DNA of 64,000 nt from Anaspis maculata (taxonomy: Eukaryota > Arthropoda > Insecta > Coleoptera > Scraptiidae): positions 13,405,262-13,469,261 of the forward strand of contig OX421962.1 in the NCBI GenBank assembly GCA_949128115.1. Reading direction: 5' to 3'. The notes beneath the pieces were generated by a model. It was not told where the DNA came from, did not search any database, and worked only from the letters and a program-made list of their open reading frames with translations. This document shows positions 46,038 through 59,059 of this stretch, one piece after another; the stretch's first letter is position 1, and every line of letters starts with the position of its first letter. The translations under genes and the position numbers were made by a program.

Positions 46038-49000
46038 GTGCGATAATTGCCAATATAATTTTTACAAAAATATTGAGTTATTTGGGATTTCAACGAACTG
46101 ATATTCCTTGAAAGATTATAGACTATTAATTATGCCACGAATTATATTTGATACGACTATAACGATTTGATAAGTGGGATTATATTGCTTCAAAAAATGT
46201 ACAGCTTAAACTACAAGCAGGTATTTATCATTAAAATTGAACTCACTAGCGAAATAGTATATTACATATGACTGTAGTGTGGAAAGTGATATATTTCTCA
46301 CGAGTGCGGAAACCCCACGAATACAAGAAATACACTTTCTATCGAGTTGTGTACACTATTTTTCCTACGACGACGACTCCAAAAATTGCTCACTCTCATT
46401 GCACACGTCCTACGTCTATGTGTTTGTAAACCATGTACTGAGTAGTTAACGATTTCAGTCTAGATTTTAGACTGGAGCGGAATCTGGGTGAAGTCAAAAT
46501 AGTTCTAAAAGATATCCAAGGCGAACAAAGACAGCCATTTATAATAATCCTTGTGAGTTCCAGGAAAGCAAGAAGATCCCAGTAGACATCAGGCACATAT
46601 TTGCTGAAGGAATATAGTGAAAAGGAGAAAACTGGAGGCGCATTCCTTCTGGGGGTTCCCTAAAGCAACAAAATTGCGACATGGTCGATGGATAACCTCC
46701 ATGGACACTCGCAGAAGACGACTGGAGTCACCAGAGAGAGCCGAGGATGAAAATATGCAATCGCCGAAGACTAATACGTCCAGCTGAACTAGGACCGATA
46801 ATCTCAAGTGGAACTCACCGAAGGCGGTTAAAATGTAGGTGCCTAACCGACAAGTGACAATCTCACAAAATTCGCTCGAAAGATAAGACCCAGCGTGACT
46901 CGAATGGAAGAACATCGACCAATCTAGCAAGACTGACCCAAATATGACGTAAAAATGTAAACATTTCGTGAAAACACGCGACAGCAACAATTAATTGCAA
47001 ACACAAAATGTCACATGGTCTCGTTATGGGTTAAGGGCATAAACTATTGTGTTTTATCATAAACAACATGTTGTTCCAACCAATTTTACGATGATGCTTT
47101 TTGAATACCTAATAACGACCTGATGTGGTGTCTGTGTGTGCAACGCAAGCAGCGACGACCTTACGATTATTATTATTGTCGTCGTCCGTGGTGGATATGT
47201 CGCGGCACATATTTTAGAAAATCTCGACTCACGAGACCCCAAATCGGCGCAAATATTGATGCAATTTGTTTGTTTTGCATAAAAAAGAATTAGGTGTAGG
47301 TACGACCAACGGCACCTGATACACGGTTTCCCTGTTGCTTCTTACCGAGCTTCTTGCGCAAAAGTAAACATTAGAAGTTGGTTAATGATGGTAAATAAAT
47401 TTGCTGGTAGCAGAGGCAGTGATACAAGAACGAAAGTATTGAGACCATGTGACTCGGCGACTGCGAGTCTGGCGAAGATCTTGCACTCAAGATCTGTCTC
47501 GTTTCTGTAAGAAGTATAGCAGCTCGGCAAGTGATAGCAGCCTTGTATAGACATTGACCCAGTTTACACACAAGGCGGGTAAATGGGGAAATGTTAGCAA
47601 CGATAATTACTGCTATATAATTACGGGCGGTTTTTGGCGAGCGGTGCTAAAGATTCGCTGGCTTGCCACCCATGGAGAAAGTGGAGAAATTATGATGCAA
47701 CTGTTGACATTTCACAGATCAACATCTCGCGAAGAGCTGTAATAACAATAATTTCACACTTTTACGATTTCGGTGCGTGAACGGACGCATGGCTGTTGTT
47801 GTGTTGTTGCCGCTGCATTTTTCACGGCCTTGACATTAGTGCTTCCGTTTCTTGACTTGTGGATACTCGAAGGATCAGCTGGTGTGTATGTGTGCTTGGT
47901 CACCTGAAATTTATTTTATTGTTTACATAATCCATCACCTTCGTTCGTCGATATAATAAAATAATAAAAAACAAGTTGTGGATTAAAGCAAAGCGCGCTT
48001 CTGCGAAACCGACGCAATCCAGAAGGTTGTATTCTCGCGTCAATGTTAATGTATTCAATTTTTTTTTTTTGGGGAAATTTAATATCTTTTTTTTCATCAG
48101 TCCTGCACGTCTTCAGGTCCATGCGCAAATCGTTGTCAGGTAGTTGCCACGCGGGTGTTCCGCTAGAGTCCCCAGGTTCTTCCATTCGCAACTCTTATTT
48201 GAACATATTTATACGATTGATAATGATATATCTGAAACCTCAAGGTATTCTAGTGTCGCCAGTTTTGGCTCCTCAGGGTGATTTTTAGCATCTCCTATCT
48301 TGAACAAAATTTGGTTCTCAGCGGCAGAGAGTCATAAAATCGTTGATTTTTAAGATATATCAAACAAGAGTATCACAATAATAAAGAAAAAGAGCTTCCA
48401 CAAGATCTTGGTCTTCTTTTTATCATTTTTGTTTCGTGGCTTGGCATGAAACCATCCCTACCATTGAGGTCATCAGTTCAATTTCTCTGTCATTGAGCTA
48501 TTCATTCAGTCGGCTACATAATGCTTAGCCGCTACTGTACCTACGATACCTGTACAGTACAACTATAGATTTTTGCGAGATTTGTAACTTTTTGCTTTCA
48601 TAACTAAGTAAGGCTTTTAGAACCTAGGTAAAGACAAGTGATTTCGTCGTTCATGTGTGAGTAAATTATAGCTTTGTTTTTAATGAACCACTTGCGAAAG
48701 AACCAAACCTAGTATGAGTGCTCAACTCATTTTTTTCATCTAATGCGAGCAACAATAAAGAAGTAACCCCTTTCCCTCAACTTATAACAAAAGATAACAA
48801 TAACTGAACAAACATGAATAACGTTTTATGTTTCGTATATCTAGGTTTATGATCTTCGATGAACATCTTCGCCTTCAACAGTGCACACCACACATTTCGT
48901 CCATCTGGCTGAAGAAATCTAGTATTCCAAGTGAAACCAAAACACTTCCACACCGATATTGAATGGATGATGTTTCTCCTGTGGAAGGGTTTACCTAGTG

Positions 49001-50234
49001 CCACTTGAGGTAGACATCTGAGATGCAGAAAGAACTGGCCTATAGGTAAGGTTTAGCCAGGGCTTAGAATTCCAAACATTCCATAGTACGTATCTTCATG
49101 AAGCAAAATAAAAACCATGCGCCGGTTGAGCTAACCCGAATCATTATGTATTCCACTAGAAAAACAATTAACATTCTTGTTTAGTGACAGTTAGATAATT
49201 TCAAACAATAGGAGTGCACCGTGTACCTGGTGCAATAACACTGGAACGGAACGAACATGTGTAAACCAGTGAAAGTTCGAAGTGTAACTATTTGAACTTA
49301 CCTTTAACACGCAATTATCAATTATCCATAATTGAAGAACTGTACAATTATTGCGAAATGTGAATAGTTGCGGCGCAAATCAGGCCAGCAAAAATTCACT
49401 TTTGCTAAGATTTTGCACTTGAAAAAGAGACTAGCACAGCAAACCAGTTTCTGTACGTAAAAGGAAAATCCAAATAGGTGCTAGAGCGCAGAAAGACTTG
49501 TATGCGTACTCTGCCATAATGCCTGGTGCAAAGACAACTTTCTTTTGCAGTTCATTCATATTTTTTTTGATAATTTTGAAATATGATGTAAACCGTATGA
49601 TTGTATAGCGCGTAGCAAGGAACTTTATTTATCTGGGACGTGGTATTATCATTCGAATAGCTTCCACGTCATTAAGTCTGCAAAGAGACGCGCGGCATCA
49701 CCGGCCGAATTGCATAATGATAGTGCCCTGAAGATGTGGCGGCTGTCGAGAATTTTTGCGAGGATCCGGGTTGGGTTATGCCCAGACATGCCGTGACAGA
49801 ATGCAGTTTTCGGCAGAGCTTCTTATCAACTCGTCAAATCGAAATATCTACTTTCACTGCATAAATTTTAATATGCCGATGAGAAAATTAACTTTGGCAT
49901 AAAGTGCGAATTATGGCCTCTGATGTACCCACACACTTATGTGCAGTAATAGTGTCAATTAATCACTTACCAACTAGTAAGTTGATGCCAAACACAGGAA
50001 GGCATCTTAAATCATTTTCGCTTCATTTGGACGAGTTCCGCCTATGAAAGGTTTTTCAAAATCCATTCTAAATCGTTACCAGTCCCCAAAAGCGTAACAT
50101 TCGAAAACTGGACCCAAAACCACGCCGTAACCGATTTTTTGATTTATTGCATAGACATAAGACATAGAGGTATAACGATAAGTAGTATAATTAGTGACAA
50201 GTGAACTTAACAGCTCTTAGTTCAAATGAAGAAA
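46038..50234. other. no gene seen
   Basis: About 4.2 kb with no supported gene. A block at about 46320-46375 ('gtgtacactatttttcctacg') is shared, inverted, with about 2955-2985, so it is an old dispersed repeat. Confidence 0.4.
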
Positions 50235-52010
50235 ACGGCATTCAAAAGACTGACATAGCCACATACACTCCCAAGCAAATCTGGTCGAGCAGGCGAACAG
50301 AGTTCTGAAAGCGCCAGAGCCCAATTCGGTGGAGAAGATCAAAGACAACGAGATAATATCTACTGAAACTAGTTTTCCCTTCGTTGCAGACGAAGGTAGT
50401 GGAAAAAACCGAGATTTGAAATACTGACTGCTTCATACACTCTTCAAGCAAATCCGGTCGAGCGGGCAAACCGAGTTCTGGCAGCGTCATGGCTCAATTC
50501 TGTGGAGAAGACCAAAAACAAATGGACTAATATCTGATAGCACTTACTTTGTCATCGTTGCAATGGACTGCAATTTGACAAGGAATTGCAGGAGGTGGTG
50601 AAAGAATCCGGTATTCAGAAGACTGACAGCCACATACACTCCCAAACGGGTCTGGTCAAGCAGGCGAACAGCGTTCTGAAGGCAGCCATCGCCTAATTCT
50701 TTGAAAAAGACCCAAAACAGTGGGACACGTATCTGCTGAAACTAATGTTGCCATCGTAAGAGCAATGGATCGCAATGGAACAGGAAATTCCAGAATGCGT
50801 GATTGAATGGTGTAAGAATGCGGGATTCAAAAGATTGACATAGCTCAATACACTCCTCAAGCAAATCTAGTCGAGCGAGCGAATAGTTTCGAGATGTTTT
50901 TCAAAGTTTCAAACCCAGATATCTTGAAAACGAAGCCTCTAATCAAAATTTTGCTAGAGTAACTTTTTCTTTTAAATTGAACATAGAACTCAAGAAATAG
51001 AAATTAAAAAAAAATGAAGGGAGTAAAACATTACGGGGCGAAAAGAGGGGTGCCCCCTATCACCTACGCTCCTGTATGATTTTGATAAAACGCGTAATTA
51101 CTGTTCGATAGACTCGCCTGAGTAAACTGTTGAAATTTGAACAAAATTGGTCGAACGGTTCAAAAATTAAGCTGAAAAAACGATTTTTCATTTCCAACTT
51201 TGGAGGGCTATATCTCCGTTATTACTTATAAGGCACTCCTGGAATGTTTTTTCGGGAAAGTTCCCTGCATTTTTTATTTTCTATCATCTCTTCAACGCAA
51301 TTCGACAAGAAATTCCAAAAAGTGTTTGAAAAACACGGGATCCAAAAGATCAACATTGTCTCATACACTCATCAAGCAAATCCGGTCGAGCGAGCGAACA
51401 GAGTTCCGAAGGCAGTTATCGCTTAAATCTGTGCAGGGTACCAAAAACAATGGAGCAAATATCTACTGAAGCTAATTTTGCCATCGTTATAGATGATGGA
51501 CCGCGATTCGACGAACAATTTCAGAAGATGGTTGAAGAATGATTCAAAAGATTGGGATAGTCCCATACATTCCTCAAGGAAATCCGGTGGAGCGAGCGAA
51601 CAGACTTCTGGAGGCAGTTATCGCCCAATTCTATGAAAACCAAGAACAATGTAACAAATATCTATTAAAACTAATTGTGCCATCGTTGAAGAATGGACCG
51701 CAATTTGAAAATGAATTTTAAAAATTGGCTTAAGAGAACGGAATTTGAAAGATTGACATAGCCCCATACACTTCTTAAGCAAATCCGGTCGAACAGGCGA
51801 ACAGAGTTCTAAAGGCAGTTATCGCTTAAATCTGTACAGGATAACAAAAACAATTTTATCATCGTTACAGACAATGGACCGCAGCACTACGAGAAATTCC
51901 AGGAGATGGTGAAAGAATAAGAGATTAAAAAGACTGACACAGAGTCCCATACACTCCTCAAGTAAATCCGGTGGAACGGGCGAACAGAGTTCTGAGAATA
52001 CTAATACTAA
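50235..52010 (+). repeat. tandem array of degenerate integrase-core segments
   Basis: About eight copies of a unit of about 170-215 bp carry, in translation, pieces of a Ty3/Gypsy integrase core: DNGPQFD, YTPQANPVERANRVLKAVIA and QKQW.KYLLKL. The 'catacactc' word marks copies at 50262, 50434, 50633, 50847, 51362, 51563, 51765 and 51948. Copies 4 and 5 are separated by about 300 bp of unrelated DNA (about 50900-51290). Each copy has its own stops and shifts. Only this segment of the integrase is amplified; no other Pol domain is seen nearby. Confidence 0.82.
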
Positions 52011-54143
52011 TTTTTACAAAAAAAATACATACATGAATCAATGGAGTCTTCGCCTGGGTTCAGGGATCAGGGATGTAGGTCAGGGAGCTTGAGTGTGTGA
52101 AAATGTTGAAGGTATGATGGAAGGGATGAGATGTATCGCCACCAAAGGGTTGACCTGGGCGAGATGTTTTTCGCCCTGGTAACTGAACTGAATCAAGTGT
52201 GGGACAACAATAACAATCATAGCAATAATTCAATGTGGAGCAACATCGCCAATGAAGTGCTGCATTTCAGAAGCCGGCTGGATCTAAAAAATTATGACAT
52301 GCAGACAAGCAGTCGTTCTTATCAAAATACGAGACATTCTTACATAATTATACGAAGCTATATTTAGAGAAAAATTTGAGCTTTCTTTCAACAAAAATTC
52401 TACATCGGTTCGAGCCACGGGTTAATAGTTGGGAATTTTTGAAACAGACCTGAAAGCTACGGCTTGGCGGCAAAGGATCATTCGTTGCTTGTTTTTTATT
52501 CAAATTTCAAATTATAGCTCATTGGCTGCTAGTATGCAAATTGTGCAAGATATCGAAGAACGCGAGTCGGTACTAAACGTTGCAGATGATTATAAAATAT
52601 TTTTTATGTATTGTACTAATGGAATTGTGTCGCTTCTTTTCTCAAAGAAAATAATAGTCTGCCTCTCCTTGAATAACGACATTTCATACATTGTACATTT
52701 GTACATAAGTTATTGATTGAGCATTGCTATAAAGATGCAAATGCAACATTGACCAACATCAGCAAGAATTTGAAAAATAGCTATAGGAGCTCTAACCAAT
52801 ACATAACATGATTGTAACATACCTTTTTAGTAGCAAATGAATGTATGTACAGCTTGTACCTAGAAACGTAGAGCTTGGGTGCATAAGCTCGAACAAAACT
52901 CTCAAGAGCATCACTTTCAGTTTTTTCACTCACACACAAAACAAAAATAACACATTGCAATTTCGTCGGCTATCATTTAATAAAATACCTTGTGTAACAA
53001 GAAATTGACACGTTAAGTTTTCTCTTTCTTTTCTCATTCACTCGCTTTTTTTGCATCGTTAGCATTTCGGATAATGATCATCGAGCTTCCGTACCGGAAC
53101 TGTTTTATTTGGATATGATTTACTTCCGAACTGCTGTGTGAAACATGGTGCATGTTTGCAACATGCCTCCATACGACTTATCAAAGCTCAGTACCAGCTA
53201 ACAAAAAACACACGACTTCCGCCGATTAAGACGGAAAAGAAATTGCGGATAAGTATCATAATGCTGTTTCTCATCGCAAATATTTCATGTTTGAGTCTAA
53301 TCTGTATTTCTAATCGCCCAATGGGTTCGCCCAGTGGTGCAAGTCGGTTAAATAATACCCAACAGGTGTATGGGCTTAACCTTTATTGTGTACTTAATTA
53401 TGTTAATGAACGGTTTAAAAATTTTGATTTCACCAACAGCTCCCAACCCGAAGTGACATAAACGTGACGTCATTCCTCACGTCGGCGGTGGAATATCAAA
53501 GAAAATTGTACGTAGGTACCTACCTGTGTGCCTCTTAGTCATCAGTTTCTCTTTCTAAACGTCTCTATATCACTAGGTACCTAAGCAATTTTGTCTTTTA
53601 ATATAAGTACTTAGGAGCATCAATTGCGCAAATCATCCTATTTATCATAGAAAATTGCAATGGCTAAGAAGCTTTAGAAAAATCACATTGCATTTTCAAA
53701 TGGCAAACTTATACATACATATTATACAAATTAGTAGGTAGCGTCAAAGCCTCGTGCAAATAAAATGAGGAAAAGATGTTCTCTAACCACCGCACAAGAG
53801 CTTGTGTTTCAAAAATCGTACATTTAATTCCATGTGCACATTAGAGTTATGTAACGTGCACTTAGGTCATTGCAAGTTTTGTTATGAGGAATGGCACATG
53901 ATTGTGTGACATTTAACATTTCGAGCTCTTGACGGTGAAGAGTATTATTTCATTGCGTCTATCAAACTTGAGACCATAGTTACCTGGCTTTCTTTCTCTA
54001 TAACAATAAAATTATGCTTGCTTGGAAATAACCGTGTCTAGTCGAGAAGATTATCCAATATCACTAATCACACGTGCACAATACTTTGTCTTTTTTGTGC
54101 ATTGTGTGAAATGAATCATGGAAACGTGGCTTTCCTTAAGTAA
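52011..54143. other. no gene seen
   Basis: AT-rich, without a recognisable coding region or clear repeat. Confidence 0.35.
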
Positions 54144-55507
54144 TCCCATATAGCACAGGATATCTTATGGACGTCCATTTCAAGTACATATCAAGTCCTC
54201 ATGTCCATGGACTTGATTTGGACATCCATAAGACATCCATTTAGGGAACATTCTATGGATGTACAGAAACGACGACCCATGGACGTCTTTCATGGACCAC
54301 TTTATGGACATTCTTTATTTTCAACATCTAAACATAGAGTCCATTGCCATAAAAAAGTGTAAAAATATGTGACAATAAGGTACAGCTATTATTTTTCAGC
54401 AACAAAAACAAATTGAGAGTTGACTCACAATTCAAAAATTAGGCCACCGGGCCTAATATCATATTATTGTCATTATTATTGCGGTAATTTGAAAGAAAAA
54501 CCATTTTTCTTAATTAACATAATTTACGTATATCAACAGTACCTTTTACTCCTTTTAGTAACTTTAATTCTTGTCGGTTGGCAGAGCTGCGAATACTTGT
54601 CATCCCTGAGTGTCACTCAGTGTCACTACTATCAGTACTGTCACTGTGATAGCGTCGCGTCGTTTTCCTCAAACCCGCATTTCTTTATGCAAAGTTTTCT
54701 CCGTGCTTTCCAGTGATTTTTTGACCAAGAAGACTTTATAGTGTTTATTGAAAATTGACAATGCCGTCCTGTTCTGTGCCCAGTTGCAAACATTTCGACA
54801 AACGGAAAAACCCGACATAACCTATTATGTACGATTCCGATGTTTTTATTCCATTTTTTATTCATTACAAAAGAATCGTTTCAGGTTTCCGAAACGACTT
54901 AAAGTGGAGTAGCCATCTCTAGGCCAGGGATCAACAAACATTCATTATTCAGCAGCGCATGTTCGTTCAGATCATTTCTTGGATGATGACTATGAGCGAA
55001 TTGGATTGCTTAAGAAACTGAAACCAAATGTAATTCCTTCACCTAATTTGCCTACCCCGAGGCCGAGACCTATTCCAGTAGCTTTAGACAATCAAGCTAT
55101 CCCAGAAGCTCCAACAACAAGCCAAGTTATGTTGAAAGCATCAACAACCAAGCTATGCCAGAATCGTCAGCAAGTCAAGCTGTGCCGAAGGCAACAACAA
55201 CTCAAGCTATGCTGGTTTGCTTTATTGTTATCTGAAACTTTGTTTTTTTTTAAGAATAAATATTTTCAATGATTAAAACGCTTTTTTTTGAGAAACGTCT
55301 TTTGAATGTCCAAATTTATCACAAATGGTCATCTTATGGACATCCCATAAAGGACGTTTTAGGGACGTACAACTTAGTGCCAAATGGACGTCCATAAGCT
55401 GTCCATAAGACATCCACTGGACCTTTTATGGACGTCCAATGGATCTCCGTATGTCCATTTCAGGATAGCCTATGGACGTCCAATGGATGTACTTGTGCTA
55501 TATGGGA
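54144..55507. mobile_element. THAP-bearing DNA transposon with ATGGACGTCC subterminal repeats
   Basis: The ends are TCCCATATAGCACA and the complement TGTGCTATATGGGA. Inside both ends lie arrays of TGGACGTCCAT, GGACATCCATAAGACATCC and related words (about 54170-54310 and 55328-55490). AT on either side (if the element is taken as CCCATATAG to CTATATGGG) could be a 2-bp duplication. The interior has a THAP relic but no catalytic domain, so the copy is non-autonomous. Confidence 0.7.
54761..55110 (+). pseudogene. THAP domain relic in two exons
   Basis: The first part starts at ATG 54761 with MPSCSVPSCKHFDKRKNP, the N-terminal Cys pair of a THAP finger. After an acceptor-like TTTCAG (about 54879-54884) comes FPKRLKWSS, then HYSAAHVRSDHFLDDDYERI and LKKLKPNVIPSPNLP, which match the Cys-x2-His end and the AVPT-like end of the fold. 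The cysteine of the last pair is not visible (SAAH), and a stop lies between the parts. A short tandem repeat ('caa.caagc.at') follows at about 55105-55210. It is not functional as read. Confidence 0.65.
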
Positions 55508-56465
55508 TATTTATTATTTTTCGATTTTTATCGGTCTTTTCGCTTGAACATACATAAACAGTGAGTAGTCGAATATTATGATAATGTACAACAAAGTAGA
55601 GGTACCTACCTACCTGCCGGCCGACGACGTGAATTTAACGCATTCTAACTTCAAAGTACTAGATAACAGTTTTTTGAAAAAAGTAAATATCCGATAACAG
55701 TTGATAATATTGAATCGTTTGTGATCTAAAAAAACGCAACAAATTCGTGTCACCCCCTGAATTTTCATAGATTTTAAAAAATGGTTATATATCTTCTGAC
55801 TGCCTTTAGGAAAATTTTGGATTTTCTTAAACTAGTGGATAGCACATTTTTTAGCTATCAGACCCTGTCTTTGCGAAGTACGAAAAATGTCAGAAAATGT
55901 TTCTGCAGTGTGGCACATCAAACAGTGCAAAGTTGCTGAAAGTTTTGTAATATTCCTCAAAAAAGTTTCTTTCAAATTCCAAAACCACACTTACTAATAA
56001 TGAAGTCTTATCTCGTGACGGTTTTTGATTTACAGCTTTATTTTGATTTGAAAAAATATTATTTTGGTGTGAAATTTGCGCTTTTTGATTGTCTGCTGTC
56101 TAGACGATTCCAATTTTCAAGACAGATTTGGCAGATACTCTCAATTTCACTTTAGAAACTATCTCCTGCAAAAAATTTCTGTGATCCGCTCTTAGAATGA
56201 TTATGACTGGTAGATATTTCCACATATTATCTAATTGGAGAAATGCCGCGGGGGGTCGAGGCTGTATATTTATTAGCAAGCAGAGGCGACACTACAAAAT
56301 ATTGAAATATCCCCATTGGTCTTTACTGCGGTTATAAAAGAAATAATCTTATAAAAGAAATAATCTTGTTGTCGCCTGTTATTTTTTGGTTCTTTGTTCA
56401 CCAACTGACCCTTATTCTGTTGTGGAGTTGAAAGTAGGGGGAAAGAAGAAGCCGATTACCACAAT
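55508..56465. other. no gene seen
   Basis: AT-rich DNA with no recognised feature apart from a short direct repeat ('gaaataatcttataaaagaaataatctt', about 56339-56368). Confidence 0.35.
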
Positions 56466-56469
56466 ACCT

Positions 56470-57426
56470 AACCAACTGGACGGATTTCGCAAGAATCACA
56501 ACAATAATCATTTATTTGCCATCTATTATTGTGATGGCTTGAGCATTTCTCGAATGACTGACGCAGCACGAAAATCTGATCTGTGGTTGATCTCCCCCTT
56601 CGAAATCCGCACTGATAGTTCCCCACAGTTCTCTCTGAAAATTCTCTCAATCTTTCATTTATTACATCAGACAAGATTTTGTAGACACATTTGAGTAACG
56701 TGATCCCCCTATAATTTTCACACTTTGCCTTATCACCTTTTTTGTATATGGGGACCAGTACTCCTGTTTTCCATTCATCTGGCATTCTTTCTTTTCTCCA
56801 TATTTCGCATATCAACTTATTTATGCAGCTCTGTGTTCAGCGTTTCTCCAGACTTGATTAGTTCTGCAGTTATGGTATAGTCTCCATAATTTTTTCCGCT
56901 GATTTTCCGTTTCTCACTTTAGCTACCGCTCTAGTGACTTCTTCAAAAGATGGTTCGTCTGGTCTTGTTTCCTCAAACTTTTCATCAGGATGCGGTATTA
57001 CACTCTGCTTATCTGTGCGATATCTGTTTAGGAGCTCGCTGAAGTACTCTCTCCATCTTTGTTCTATCTGCTCCTTCTCACTCAACAGCACTCCTGTCTT
57101 GTCTTTGCATGCGTCTATCCTGGTCTGAAATCCCCTACCTTGTTGTTCCACTGATCCATAGAATCCTTTAACATCTCTACGCTCGTAGCATTCCTGTATT
57201 TTTGCTATTTTCCTTCCATTTGCTGTCTTTTCTTATTCCTGCATATTCGCTTCACCATTTCCCTCTTTTTGCTGTATTCGTTCAGGTTGATTTCCGAGTT
57301 GTCGCTTAGGATCTTCAGCTTCGCCAGGTTTCTCTCTCTCACCCCAATTTCGCATTCTTGGTCATACCATCCCTGCACATCCTTTCTTCTTTTCGCTGTG
57401 CTAGAATGATAGTAAGATAACTTCAA
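56470..57426 (-). pseudogene. LINE reverse-transcriptase remnant (5' half)
   Basis: On the minus strand three open pieces give the start of a non-LTR ORF2: GWYDQECEIGVRERNLAKLK and the linker region (57426-57205), EQIEQRWREYFSELLNR (57151-56870), then PDEWKTGVLVPIYKKGDK, ENYRGITLLKCVYKILS and GFRRGRSTTDQIFVLRQ (56815-56545). Homology ends before the catalytic YADD block. It meets the 34-bp inverted repeat at 57425. The sequence type differs from that of the LINE at 24637, so they are probably separate families. Confidence 0.8.
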
Positions 57427-58468
57427 AGGACACTATCGGGTTTGGGCGGATTTTGGGCCACGAGGGACCAGTTTTTTGCCGAATTTTGCCACTGCTTTCT
57501 TGATTGGTGGAAATCGATCATGTGATATGTATGAGTGTGTAATTTCTCATATTCATGCAAATATCTGTACTGATTGCTTGTCTTCTTGATGATATATGTG
57601 AAGATAATTTTGATCGACCATTGGGCCCAGCCTGATTTCTACGATTTTAGTGAATCTTTCAACTGTTTCTCCTAAACCATAAAACATAGGATTCTAATTC
57701 TTTCGCTGATGAATAGCTGACTTAAAACAGGACGAGATAGGATACTTTTTGTTTGTCACCGCCCAGCACCCAGCCGCCGATCGCGGCCGCCGCCCCTCAA
57801 CGAAAAAAAAATAAGAAGTCCGATTTCCGAATTTTTGCAGACTCATGCTTCCTCGAGCACTCTAGATCACCTAATCACAAACGATGTGACATTTACTTTC
57901 TACCGCCTCCTGTGTGAACAACTGAACAATTGTAGTTGAGGCATTTTATTCCTCAACCAAAAGATTTCAACTGACACAACAACTGAACAAAACTTTGTTC
58001 TTCCGCTTATGAGTAACTGACATAATGCGGTGCGTAAAGGCTTGAAGGCTATGTTGAGTTTCTTCGCTGCTCCCTTAAGCCATTCTCAAACGAAAAACTT
58101 CTCAACCAACCAATCCTCAACCTATCGACTCAATGCGTTCTTTAGTGTAGAATTTACATGAGCATTGTACTGAAGCAGTATTCGCGATTCAAATAATTTA
58201 TCCCGCCACAAGTTCTTCCATTTTTAGCTAAGCTGCTTCAGCTTTCCCTCCGTCGAAGATCTAATGAGGATTTGTAACTCATCTAGAATCGGATCAGCTC
58301 TGCAAAATCAAAAAACTAATTTCCATTTTTATTCCGTTGTCAAACAATGCAAATTCCACTGCTCAATTTAAAGAGGATCTCCGATTTCAAAGTCCGCCAC
58401 TCTATCCAAAACAAATTGAAGAAACAAGAGTCATTGACGTGAGGTCCAAACCACCGTCAACATAATAC

Positions 58469-58740
58469 TGTTACGAGCAGCGATTCTGGAGAACACGCGA
58501 TCTTTCTAGACTCTTCCCATTAGGTCGCAGTGTACAAGTGCGGAGCTCTAATGCATTCCAGAACATGCGTGTAGGCTATGGATCGCGGAACTGAATGGAG
58601 ACTTCAACAGCGAGTTGAGATACTCCCGTCCATTTTGGCGGAGGTGCCGGCTTAACCGCACGTTGGTAATGCCGTAAAATGTATAGGATTTTTCGGAAGT
58701 CGCCTAGAAATCGTATGCTGGGTCACTAAGGAATATGAAA
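58469..58740 (+). repeat. 5' LTR (truncated) of a deleted Gypsy element
   Basis: This begins TGTTACGAGCAGCG and matches the 3' LTR for about 270 bp, up to 'gggtcact', with clear divergence. The rest of the LTR and the leader are missing. It is preceded by ATAC, which also follows the 3' LTR. Confidence 0.8.
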
Positions 58741-58816
58741 AAATACCTCGAAAAATACTAAGGAAGACGAATTTGGAGCTGATGTCCAAAGGCTGGCTCT
58801 TCTAGCGTACCCAATG

Positions 58817-59044
58817 AGCCTTATGAATAAAGATTAAGCAATTGCTTTTTCTTGATTTTTTCTTCCAAGGAAATTCTCAAAAAAACTCAGAAACTTCATG
58901 TAATTCATCAATTTAGGTTTTACTGAGCATTTGAGTAACAGATTGAAATAATAATAATGGTTTAAAGTCTCCTGTCCAAATGTTTCTCCGTTTTTTGCTG
59001 CAAGAATTCAAGCAAAAGCAATTGCTCCATCTTTATTCATAAGG
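58817..59044. mobile_element. hAT-like hairpin MITE
   Basis: The terminal repeats contain CCTTATGAATAAAGAT and 'agcaattgctttt'. Flanking CCCAATG (58810-58816 and 59045-59051) is a 7-bp direct repeat; with one more mismatched base it would be the 8-bp duplication usual for hAT elements. It lies in the 5' end of the deleted Gypsy copy. Confidence 0.7.
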
Positions 59045-59059
59045 CCCAATGTACCCAGC

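Noticed and set aside
24637..57426. One LINE split by 30 kb of insertions
   Set aside because: The two minus-strand LINE pieces are complementary halves in the right order, but their sequence types differ and the junctions do not meet, so separate elements are more likely.
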